A DNA stretch of 64,000 bases from Palaemon carinicauda (taxonomy: Eukaryota; Arthropoda; Malacostraca; Decapoda; Palaemonidae), in NCBI RefSeq assembly GCF_036898095.1, contig NC_090759.1, forward strand, positions 15,744,886-15,808,885, in the 5' to 3' direction. Numbering within the stretch: position 1 is the first letter of the stretch; each line of letters starts with the position of its first letter. The notes below the pieces were generated by a model. The model ran no database searches. It was not told the origin of the DNA and was given only the letters and a program-made list of their open reading frames with translations. The position numbers were made by a program, and so were the translations under genes. This document shows, in pieces, positions 54,684 to 64,000 of the stretch.

Positions 54684-56220
54684 GCTGAGTCTACTCTTCC
54701 ATCGAAGGCAGTGCTAAGTCTGAGGCAAGTCTCTCATGCGAGTGTTCACCTCTCTTGTTCGCTAAAGAGGCCACTCATAGAGACTCCTCTTCGGAAGCCT
54801 GCTGCTGGTGATCAGTTTGCTGATCCTCCTGGCCCTTTGGGGGTTCTTCACCGTGGTTCTTGACCCCACCGTTCTCCTCTGCCTTAGAGGTGCTTCTTCG
54901 CCTTTGGCGAAAAGATGCCTCTTCGGCTCTTCAGCCTCATCATTGCAGCTCTCCTCTTCAGAGGATTCTTGTTGTCTTGATTCTACTGGTTCCCAACCTT
55001 TACCTGGTTCATTGGACTTTGCTCACTCGTCAACGAACCCCGGTTCATGACGCACTGTCGAGGTTTGGTTTGCGAGTCCCTCCCCGGGATGTTTGCCCTT
55101 CCAGAGGGCACATCCTGTCTCCAGATCATCATTCGGCTGTTTGCAGACTAGTTGTTCCTATCTATTGCAGTTCGTCTTTCTCCAGTTTCACTGATCGCTG
55201 ATCACCAGCTCACCGATAGCAATCATCACCTTGCTGATCGTCAGTTCACCGATCGCTAGCTCGCCAATTGCCGGTTGCCAGCTCGCCGATCGCTAGCTCA
55301 CCACTCTCCTGCTCGTTAACCAGCCCCGGTTCATGACACACCGTCCAGGTCTCATTTGCAAGTCTCTTCTGGGAATGTTGACCCTTACAATGGGCACATC
55401 CTGTCTCCAGATCATCATTCGGCTGTTCCCCGCCCAGGTGCTCGCTGATCTTCTGCTCAGCAATCACCTGCACGTCAGTCTCCTGCTCACCTTCTCTCAC
55501 TTACTGTACTTCGCCGATCGCCAGCTCATCTTACTCCGATCGTCGACATCCAGTCTCGCTGATCTCCTTCCGATCCCAGATTGTCAGCTTGCCGTTTGCT
55601 AGTTCACCAATCGCTGATTGCTCGCTTGTCGATCGCTGGCTCGTCGATCGCCGATCATTGGCTCAACGATTGCTAGCGCGTCTTTCTGTGATCGTCGATC
55701 GCCGATCGTTGGCTCACCGATTGCTAGCTCGTCTTTCTGTGATCATCGACCTTTAGTCTCGCCGATCGCTGATTTCAAGCCAATAGCCAATCGTTAGCTT
55801 ACTGATTGCTAGCTCACCGATCCCTGATAGTCAGCTAGCTGATTGCTGATTGCTAGTTCACCAATCGCTGATTGCTGGCTCGTCGATCGCTGATCATTAG
55901 CTCTCCATTTGCTAGTTTGCCGATCTCTGATTGCTAGCTTGCCGATCGCTAACTCTACAATCTTTGAACCAGTCGATTGCAGAACCATACTGCTGTTCCT
56001 CAGCTTATGCGATCATCTGCCAGCAAACCTATTTTGCGGCGCTCCAATCGTCAGCATGCCGATCGCCAGCCTACCTTGCCAACTTGACAATTGCAAGCTC
56101 AACGATCGCCGATTGCTGAATATCTGCTTGTGCTTTCACCAATTGTCAATATCCAACTCACCAATCACCGATCGCCAATAGGCATCTTGCTGATCACCTT
56201 TTGCCTGTGACCTCAGAATC
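54684..56220 (+). pseudogene. E plus arm: gag remnant with GATC-rich repeats
   Basis: ACTCTTCCATCGAAGG and AGTCTGAGGCAAGTCTCTC (54695-54740) align with gag of copies C and G. The frames SRFGLRVPPRDVCPSRGH and similar follow. From 55195 to about 56220 the DNA is built of CGATCGCTAGCTC, CACCGATCGCTGATTG and related units, with GATC every 10-20 bases. The conserved gag C-terminus, RT and RNase H are missing: the repeats run directly to recombinase sequence near 56340. Confidence 0.73.
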
Positions 56221-56334
56221 TCCTCGGTCTTGTCGTTTGCCAGCCTTACGGCCCTCATCAGACCAACTCTCCTCGCCACTTACACGTCATCGAAACCCTG
56301 TTCAGGACTCTCCAGGATTCAGAGTCACCAATTA

Positions 56335-56590
56335 TGCCCTGAATCCAGAGCCTCACCCAACATGATGACTCACGATGTCCTGGCCCTTCTAAGCACATTA
56401 CTCTGTGATGCAGGTTTTACAAGAAAGGATGTGAATGCTCCAGGTGACTTTCACAATCTTTCTCCTGCAAGACGTGACCCACAGGAACTCGATACAATCT
56501 CTTATCGATCCGGTGGTGGCTGCACAACAGCTGGTTGTATACCTCAAGCTCCTTATTGGACAATAGCAGAAGGCTGAGGACACTGCTACC
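56335..56590 (+). pseudogene. E plus arm: recombinase C-terminal scrap
   Basis: MMTHDVLALLSTLLCDAGFT (H-D-V, about 56363) and the following ALKD/LQDVTHRRL-like region (LLQDVTHRNSIQSL in a shifted frame, about 56463) correspond to the last 80 residues of the recombinase, as in copy C at 32775-33003. VLQAGVW is replaced by VLQERMW in one frame. The end CTCAAGCTCCTTATTGGACA begins the 3' region. Confidence 0.65.
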
Positions 56591-57377
56591 CGGTTTTAGT
56601 CTGCGTGAATTAAAAGATTTGACTGGCTCTTATTCTTTTCTTCATCCTCCCCTATCGTGGGGAAAGCAGCATCCTGGGTTCTCTGCATTAGCTGACCTCA
56701 AACCACTGCAGGTAAACAATGCTCCCTTGTGTACCTAGTATTAAGCTAATACTGTTGCATCCCCATACCCTGGCAAGGTGGTATTGGGAAAGTCTTGAAT
56801 ACAACAGTTTTTCCTACAAGAGACTGAATAACTTTACCTAGACCGTCACACTTCTGCATATCTCAACACACAGCTTGCGTAGGTCGCGGACCTTGCATAG
56901 CAAGGTTTTAGCGAGGTGCAGGTACACTTTATTTTTGAGTACTAACATACTCAGATAAGGAGCCCCCGGGTAAAGCCAAAAGCCACATTGGCAGGGACGT
57001 ATACCCTTCCTAATGGGTGAATCACCCCTAATAAATAGCGTGGTTTGTATTCTAGTTACGGAATAAATGACAAATTCGTAGATAATTTGTATTTTTCCTA
57101 ACTATACAAACCTTGGCTATTTATACAAACTTGCCCGCCATCACTATCCCCCTTGAAGTCCAAGCAAAGTGAGCTAAATCCGGTGTGTGAGAGGGAGTGA
57201 TAGCAAGGTACCCCCTTAACACACCCCCCCCCCCCCCCGCTAACTAGCGGTGTGGGTAGTTGGCCCTCGCTAAATTTTAATGGCTTGTCATTTCGGCTCT
57301 GCCGAAAGTAATACCCCTAATAAATAGCAAAGGTTTGTATAGTTAGGAAAAATACAAATTATCTACAAATTTGTCAT
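56591..57377 (+). repeat. E plus arm: 3' region, ICR and right inverted terminal repeat
   Basis: The 3' region (56591-57032) is nearly identical to that of copy C but lacks the GAA-tailed insertion. The ICR covers 57033-57124 (AAATAGCGTGGTTTGTATTC to CCTTGGCTATTTA). The right repeat follows, with CCGCTAACTAGCGGTGTGGG and the end CTACAAATTTGTCAT at 57377. Confidence 0.85.
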
Positions 57378-57530
57378 ATTTATAGGGAATATTACTCTTG
57401 GTAAAGCTGAAAGATGAGTCATAAGACTTTTAGCAGAGATTAACCATCCACCTGCTAGTTGTTGGGGGTAAGTTGCTACCCCGCTCATTCACACACCAAT
57501 GCTGAGTAATCAATTTTGCTTTGGCTCGGT
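57378..57530 (+). repeat. Copy G left inverted terminal repeat, truncated
   Basis: ATTTATAGGGAATATTACTC, GGTAAAGCTGAAAGATGAG, TTAACCATCCACCTGCTAGT and TTCACACACCAATGCTGAG are homologous to the left repeats of B, C and F. The initial TTGTTCCGTAACTGG is absent. Confidence 0.75.
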
Positions 57531-57589
57531 GGAGAACGTATGTTGCCACTCTCCTCCTCTCCTTTTTGACTTGCCATTGCTGACTTAGT

Positions 57590-60500
57590 TGCCTTTTTTA
57601 TCTCCATTGATACGGACCCGCATTCACTGTGTCCTTCCTACTGAGGGAGGCGTTGTGATCAGGTCAACACCTGCCCTGAATGGTGAGAGTGGTCTGTCTC
57701 CTAGTGGGAGAGGTTTGGGTGCAAGCAAAAGAAGCAGTCCAAAAGAGATTCTCCGCCTTTGGTGTCCTCCTCAAAGTCGAAGAAAGCTAGGACTTTCTTT
57801 GACAACCTGTTTTCTTCCCAAAGCTCCTGCTCAATCGGTCTCTTCAAGGAACAATCGAGTAGAAGCGTAGATCAGCTAGCACCAGGTCAACCTTGGGGTT
57901 CGGGGGACAGGACTGCCTCCCCTATAGAAGCAGTTATGATCCCCCCTCGAGTGAAACCTTCTCATTTGGTTGTCGTTGGGTATGACTGGTCCCCCGTCAA
58001 AGGAGGTGTTGCTGGAACTCCTTCAGCTTGGTTGTGTGAGGAAGCGTTCACCGGCTTCCTCGGAGGTTGAGTCCTTGTCACCGTCAAGTGTGGTACACCG
58101 TAATCCCGGAGTGTCGGCTACTTTGACCGCCAAAGGATCCCTCCCCTTGCCTTTGTCTGGTGCTGCTGCTGTTGTTGCCAAAGACTCTCCTTCCCCCATG
58201 CTGAGATGACTCTTCCATCGGAGGTGGAGCAAAGTCTGAGGCAGGTCTCTCCTGCGGGTGGGAATCTCTCTCATCCCAGAGGGAAACCCCGATCCAGTGA
58301 ACTTCTAGACACCATCATGTCTCTCCTCTGATGCCTCTCCCTGCAGAGAAACTTCGCCATTGCCGAATAGCTCCCAGACCGGGTAGTCCTCCTTGACACT
58401 CTTGATGTTCTCCTTCTTTACCTGTCAGGAGACAGTTCCTCTAAAGACCAACAATCTTCTCTCTCGCTCGCTAGACGTTCTCCTTCGGAGTCTTGTCACT
58501 CATAACCCCAAGATTATTCTTATTCTAAAGAGCGTCACTTGTCACTTCGTGAATTGTCTTTTCCCTCGCCCTTGCGAGAGTATCATTAACAGTCTCACTG
58601 TCATCCTACGCGTTCTCAACACTCGTCTACTTCTTTGGACTCTCCTTTGACTCGCTGTTTGCTAGCCTTGCGGTGTTCACCAGTCATTCGTCACTCGTCA
58701 CTCTCCAGCTGTTCATGGTTTGTCAACTGCTTGTCATTCTCCCACTGCTTGTCATTCCCCAGCTGTTCGCAGTTTGCAGTTCGCAGTTTGCAGTTCGCCC
58801 TCTGGCCATTTGCACACCTCTTGGCACTTACTATCTCGACCAGCTCCTCTCTGTTCGCTAGTACATCAGGGTTCGCCAACTTATTATTCGCCAACTCCTC
58901 GCAGACCCTTTGCTTCGCCTAGTCACCTTCTGGCTCGCAAGCGCAGATCGCCAGGACTAGATCGCCACTCTCTTGCGCCAGATCGTAGCTCTCCTACTAT
59001 CCCTCACAGATCAGCTCGTGATCACTGCTTGCCAAAGCAGGATACTAGGTCAACGTAAGATCACCATAAAGACGATCCCCGTTGTTTTCCCCCTAAGAGT
59101 TCCCCTCTCCTATGTCAGCGATCTCCGCTCCGTCAAGAGGAGTCTTCTGTGCACAGGTATAGTCTTGAGCCTTTGCACCCTAGGGAGACTCGTTCCCCCA
59201 GGGCCAGGCCACCCCAGCCGGGAACCAACCTCCCATGGATCTTCAGCTTGGCGGACATGCGGTCCTGTTCCCTTCCAAGAGGGAACCGTCCAAGTTCCAG
59301 CAACCCTCTACTTCTAGGTCTCGCTCATCCAAGCATGAGCTGGAAGTAGTACCGTTGTCAATTGGACCCTGTAAGGATCCTAAATCCTCCTTCTTTACAG
59401 GCTCCCAAACCTAGACCTCCAACACCTAGCCTTCCGAGGGATCTAACGTCCGGGTACTGCGTTTGGTATGGAACCCTCCTGGTTTGACACAGTGGTCAAG
59501 GCAGTGCTTCAGGCCATTAAGGGGGTTATTCCTCTGGCCAGTCAACTATCAGCATGCCGAAGAATCCCCTGGAGAAGTCAGGTTCCCGTCTATAGCTTTC
59601 CCACCCACTGTCTGCCCCAAACGTACGTCTGCGATGCCTGCCCATCATAGTCCCTCTTCCCTAATGATGACCATCTCTCCTCTCAAGAGGAAGCAAGGAG
59701 CAGCCGAGTAGGGCGCGGGATCTGAACATGATCTTTCACAGGTACAGTTGGCACCAGTATTGACCACCAAGCAGAAGAGGAGGATCATCCATCCGACTCC
59801 TTGGGGGACACACTACATTGTCGCCTAAGCCGAGGTTCTCAGTCACCTAGAGATCTCTTTCTTACGAAATCGTTCCACCTCCCTCCCATCGAGGTGGTTC
59901 CCCCGGAACAACGCCCAGTTTCTAAGAAACCTTCTCACTCGGACGTAGTTCCTTCATCAAGAGAGGAATAAAGGGAGGAACACCCTAGACTTTCGCTCAT
60001 GGAAGAGGACACAAAAACAGTTCCTAAGTACTTGGCTAAGGCATCAAAGCCTCCGCAAGAGAACCCTTGACGATTCTCCCCAGTTCCAGTCAGGACATCA
60101 GCAAGTGACGAGCCTTCTACGAGAGACGACTTCGACCCACCCCGGGCTCTTTATGGGTGAGATCTCATGGGTGGAAGATGATTACGATGAGGATAAGTAT
60201 CTCCCAAAGGCTGCAAGTCCTATGCTAATGGAGGCAGAGCAGAAGGAGTTGGAAAACACCTTCTGGTAGGTCTTGGCCTGCGTGAGGGCTATCAACAGGT
60301 TGCCCGATCCAGCGGTGGCCCCTCACGAGGGTAAAAACACTGTTCTGGAACATGTCTACAGGACTCAGAGACCTCCCAAGACCAGTGCAGCTATGCCCTG
60401 GTATAAGGGGCTGATGAGTGCCCAACGTAAGGCATTCTCCAAGATTGCCAGCTCCTCCAGCTCCTTCCGAGTGGGCTCAAAGTCTAGCTGCTTCTGCTGC

Positions 60501-61013
60501 CGTTTGTGCAGCACAGCAGGTAAAATGAGGTCTCCAATGAGCCCTTTCCAGCCTCACCTCTCGACCACTCTTTAAAGGCTCTTACCAGAGTAGTCTCCAA
60601 GAGACTCTCAAGTCAACGCTGTCTATCTCATTCTCTGCTTCGCAGATCCTTTTACAGGAGAAGGTGGCAATGTATGCCTTGCAGGCTACTTCATGGCTAG
60701 ATCTCTGGTTGGGGTCTGTGGGACATCTCATCAGGAGACCACGAGGAAGTCAATGGAGACTTTTCTATTATCGGGAAATCAAACCATTGAGTTCCTCTCC
60801 CACCAGGTATTGTACCTGTGGGTGAACACGATTCTTTGGCAGAGGGACTCTTTAATAGAAAGATTTCATCACTATGTCTTACAAGCAGAATTAACGAGAA
60901 CTCGACTCGACAGTTCCTCTTTGTTTAGGCCGGAAGACATCGAGCAGGTGGTGGAGCGATGGAGGAAGTCCAATCAGGACTCCCTCCTACATAGGGTCCT
61001 TACATTACATTGA
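57590..61013 (+). pseudogene. Copy G gag-like ORF, decayed
   Basis: The Cys-rich head survives in pieces: IDTDPHSLCPSY, RRCDQVNTCPEW and EWSVS-stop-WERFG, with stops replacing conserved residues. SKSKKARTFFDNLFSSQSSC (57765 on) parallels PKSSSSAAHSSSEAP. No start codon is recognisable at the usual place. The C-terminal block remains: ENTFW, LACVRAINRLPDPAVAPHEG (about 60265), ATSWLDLWLGSVGHL (about 60690), LWVNTILWQRDSLIERFHHY and VERWRKSNQDSLLHR, ending at 61013 with LTLH-stop. Confidence 0.73.
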
Positions 61014-62335
61014 CCTCTCAGCACTGAACAAGTTTGTCAGACAAACTCCGTTCAGCTTGGAGACGGTAGACATAATCAGACAAGTGGTAAGACCATAGTA
61101 CATCATGTGCACACTGGAACTCAAGAACCCAGATCTAGATCCCAGTTCATCCGATTTTAGGTAAGTATTTTATGATCATACTCGACAACAAGAAATACCA
61201 GTTCAAGAGGCTGTGCTTCAGTCTTTCTACGGCACCTTAGGTCTTCAAGAGAGTGTTCGCCCTAGTGATATCCTGGGCTCACAGGGTCAGAATCTCTCAT
61301 AAGATATTGGAACGACTGGTTAATCCTAGCAGACTCGGTGGCAACCCTTCTTCAACACTGAGACAGACTTATGGCATTATGCCCAGATCTAGGGATCGCG
61401 GTAAACCTCAAAATTATCCCTGGTTACCTCTCAAAGACTGGTATACCTAGGTATGATCATCAATACTGATGAACACAAAGGGTACAGAGGCTAATGAAGG
61501 TAGCAAGACCCTTCCATTGCAGTGATGGTTGTGTCTCGTGGGTCATCCATCATCCCTGTCCTTAGTGCCCAACGGCTGCCTCAGGATCCGATCTCTTCAA
61601 TGGTGGCTGAAATCTAGGTGGAATCGGACCAGCACTTCCCTGGGTATTCTATTTCCCATAGGACTTGAAGAGCAGACAGACCTCAGGTGGTGGGTGGCAG
61701 ACAAAAACCTCCGCAGAGGTGTCGACCTTCTTGTTCTCCGAGTCTGAAAGTTACCAGCATATAAATCTCTTGGAGATGAGGGCAGCCTTCCTAGCTCTTC
61801 AGCAGTTCCAGCAGTTCCTAGGTGGTCACTCTGTGGTGTTGATGAGCCACAACACCACAATGATGGCATACATAAACAAACGAGGTGGTACCATTTCGCA
61901 GCCCCTATGTCATTTAGCAGTAGAGAGACTAAGATGGACAGAAGATAACTCTGTGTCCATTTTGGCCCGCTTCATCCTGGGCAAGAGGAATGTACTTGCA
62001 GACAATCTGAGCAAAGCGACTCAGATAGTGGGCTCCGAGTGGTGTTTGAATCATTTAGTAGCGAACAAATTCCTGACTTTGTTGGGTTCCCTGACTGGAC
62101 TTGTTCGTGACTTCCCTTAATTTCAGGCTCCTGCTTTACTGCTCCCTAGTCCCAGATTCCCAGGCTCTCTGGCAAGATGCATTCCAACAACAGTTGGACA
62201 GCATCGACATCTACGCCTTTCCCCCAATCTATCTGTTGAGAAAAGTACTGTACTTGGCAAGACCAGAGCATCAAACAATATCTCTCTTGACTTTCATAGC
62301 CAGCTACACGTATAGTGGTTCTCGGACCTTTTGAT
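61014..62335 (+). pseudogene. Copy G RT-RNase H, deleted
   Basis: LSALNKFVRQTPFSLETVD (about 61018) shows that the RT N-terminus, from GGCLQ to DLS, is missing: gag joins RT directly. The catalytic box reads RYWNDWL (about 61302) instead of RYLDDWL. RNase H lacks the first Asp motif, because DLLVL passes directly into SESESYQHINLLEMRAAFL. The third motif reads MSHNTTM with His for Asp, while LADNLSKATQIVGSEW is kept. The enzyme is inactive several times over. Confidence 0.78.
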
Positions 62336-62545
62336 ACTCTGGACGGAGCTTTTAAAAGAACTCCCTCCACGACATGATCTGCTCAAACAGCCACATGAGA
62401 GCATATTCCACAAATGTGAAGCTTTGCTACAACTTTACGTCTGAAGACTATCCAGCACCTCCTCAATCAGAGAGGATTTTCGTAACAAGTTTCAAGCTGG
62501 ATGGCTGAACACCTCTTATGATCCTCAGCTTCAGTCTACCAGTCT
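62336..62545 (+). pseudogene. Copy G recombinase N-terminal scrap
   Basis: RLKTIQHLLNQRGFS-like sequence (about 62440-62485, shifted) and SVYQS (about 62532) match the recombinase N-terminus. Homology stops where the minisatellite starts. Confidence 0.6.
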
Positions 62546-62549
62546 AGGT

Positions 62550-63356
62550 TAATTTTTCGTAGATTCTATAGCTGGTCAAGTCTCATTTCCCGTCATTTTA
62601 TAGCTGCTCTATTTTCATTTCCCATGATTTTATAGCTGCTCTAAGTTAATTTTTCCTTGATTCTATAGGTGGTCTAGTCTCATTTTCCTGAATTTTATAG
62701 CTGGTCTAGTTTAATTTTTCCTTGATTTTATAGCTGGTTGTTTAATTTTTGCTTGATTTTATAGCTGTATGTTTAATTTTTCTTTGATTTTATAGCTGGT
62801 CTAGTTTAATTTTCCTTGATTTTATAGCTGGTCTAGTCTCATTTTCTTTGATTTTATAGCTGGTCTAGGTTAATTTACCTTGATTTAATAGCTGGTCTAG
62901 TTTCTTTCCATTGATTTTATACTTTGTCTAGGTTAATTTTTCCATGATTTTATAGCTGGTTTAGTTTCATTTTCCTTGATTTTGTAGCAGGTCTAGTTTA
63001 ATTTTTCTTGATTTTGTAGCTGTTCTAGTTTCATTTCCTTTGATTTTATAGCTGGTATATTTTCATTTCCCTTAATTTTATAGCTGTTCTAGTTTCATTT
63101 CCCTTAATTTTATAGCTGGTCCAGGTTAATTTTTCCTTGATTCTATAGGTGGTCTAGTCTCGTTTTCCTTGATTTTATAGTTGGTCTAGTTTAATTTTTC
63201 CTTGATTTTATAGCTGATCGTTTAATTTTTCCTTGATTTTATAGCTGGTCTAGTTTCATTTTTCCTTTATTTAATAGCCGATATAGTGTAATTTTTCTTT
63301 GATTTTACAACTGGTCTAATTTAATTTTTCCTTGATTTCATTGTTTTATTAATTCT
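62550..63356. repeat. AT-rich minisatellite, about 33-bp unit
   Basis: About 24 imperfect units run around TTGATTTTATAGCTGGTCTA followed by GTTTAATTTTTCC. Units vary between GTTTAATTTTTCC, GTTTCATTTCCC and GTTAATTTTTCC endings and in length. There is no coding potential, and stops (TAG, TAA) fall in every unit. Confidence 0.93.
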
Positions 63357-64000
63357 CCTAGTTGATTTTATCAGGATCTTTGAAGTTACCTTCGCTTGGT
63401 GATGAATGTTTAGTTGACCGATGAAATAACTGGTAAGTTGAGATCAGGAGTAAATTGCCATGTTGCTGTAGAGGGATTAAATTTATCTTTCGCCACAAGA
63501 GTTGTAATTTCAGTAACTGTCTTTATAGGATGCATATGGAGAAGGGACATAAACGAAGTCGCAGAACTGGTAGGAAATTCGAGTGGAAAATACACGAGAC
63601 AACCGAGAATATATTTATCTTTTATATATTTTATTACACGCTTGATCTTGTGAAGATGGAAATTGGGTTTATGCTAATGAGGGCATCTTGACATTTAGTT
63701 TGGTAGTACAGCATACATAAGTCATGAGGAATATTTGTACCTTCCGTCAATAGATATTTTAGGTCGATTCTCATGCTGGTTTTAGTATGAAATGCTGTAA
63801 TTGTTGCCTATGCTAATTGTAAAATAATCATGTGATGTCGATAACCCACCATACAGTGGGTTCCATAGTAGAAATAAGGGATCAGATTGGTATTTATGAT
63901 GTTAGCTGCCAGTGGGGTTTCGCTTCTATAAAGATATTCCCGTTTACTTGTAACTATTGTTAAACGAGATTGAAGAATAAGAAATTATCTCCATGCTCCA
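63357..64000. other. Terminal AT-rich DNA, nothing recognised
   Basis: A frame at 63414-63653 and a second overlapping one have no recognisable domain. A small hairpin AACCCAC...GTGGGTT occurs at 63843-63862. There are no splice or transposon signals that I can support. Confidence 0.5.

Larger units (their letters stand above)
51203..57377. mobile_element. Composite DIRS element E: two right halves head to head
   Basis: Reading from the left, the DNA is an inverted right end: right repeat (51203-51447, complement), ICR (51448-51543), 3' region, RNase H, RT and gag, all on the minus strand, to about 54683. There it switches to plus-strand gag, runs through GATC-rich gag, the recombinase end and the 3' region to a second ICR (57033-57124) and right repeat ending at 57377. 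Both outer ends are therefore right ends and there is no left end. It could be an inverted-dimer replication product, or one copy inserted into another followed by deletion. Confidence 0.78.
57378..62545 (+). mobile_element. DIRS-like retrotransposon copy G, both ends lost
   Basis: It starts inside the left repeat (ATTTATAGGGAATATTACTC), the outermost ~35 bases being replaced by the right end of E. It continues through gag, RT, RNase H and the first part of the recombinase, and ends near 62545, where AGGTTAATTTTTCG leads into a minisatellite. It is heavily decayed. Its gag lacks the long CpG-rich repeat array and instead has shorter TTCGCAGTTTGCAG-like repeats near 58740-58800. Confidence 0.8.

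Noticed and set aside
63414..63691. Two overlapping short frames near the window end
   Set aside because: Neither has a recognisable motif, and they overlap each other in different frames without supporting signals.

Overview
The window is eukaryotic, repeat-dominated DNA with no bacterial or phage organisation. There are no operons or Shine-Dalgarno-led genes; instead there are long microsatellites, minisatellites and layer upon layer of decayed transposons. The mix fits an arthropod, most probably a decapod crustacean: DIRS-type tyrosine-recombinase retrotransposons with very long low-complexity gag genes, a Tigger/pogo transposon, an RTE-like LINE, a Ty3/gypsy remnant, and a LINE 3' tail ending in ATT/AAT repeats. 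The taxonomic call is inference.

Layout. 1-1591: right end of a Tigger/pogo DNA transposon (transposase C-terminus, long 3' part, terminal inverted repeat ending at a TA). 2254-8190: a minus-strand RTE-like LINE, split by a plus-strand gypsy fragment (about 2869-6732). 8181-8463: tandem duplication. 8686-8754: the only candidate for a host gene piece, a small exon with acceptor, ATG and donor. 9136-9470: minus-strand LINE tail. 10239-10450: minisatellite.

From 10524 to about 62545 nearly everything is one family of DIRS retrotransposons. Copy A (10524-17386 plus 24779-25252) is split by copy B (17387-24778) nested in its 3' region. Copy C (25367-33891) is a decayed deletion derivative. Copy D (34537-42599) is the best preserved. 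Copy F (42823-51202) is interrupted by LINE debris and cut off in its recombinase. E (51203-57377) is an unusual head-to-head composite with a right end on both sides. Copy G (57378-about 62545) lacks both outer ends. A 33-bp AT-rich minisatellite (62550-63356) follows.

The DIRS copies share one plan. It runs: left inverted terminal repeat; a very long gag-like ORF (N-terminal Cys motif, basic stretch, low-complexity CpG-rich middle, conserved helical C-terminal block); reverse transcriptase plus RNase H; a tyrosine recombinase in an overlapping frame; a 3' untranslated region; an internal complementary region (ICR); and the right inverted terminal repeat. The ICR is complementary to both outer ends, the defining DIRS feature, and can be read directly in B, C, D and E. 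In this family the reverse transcriptase copies the RNA, the ICR is thought to template circle closure, and the recombinase inserts the circle without target-site duplication. Every copy carries stops, frameshifts or lost catalytic residues, so none looks autonomous, although D is close. No tRNA, rRNA, CRISPR array or intact host gene was seen.
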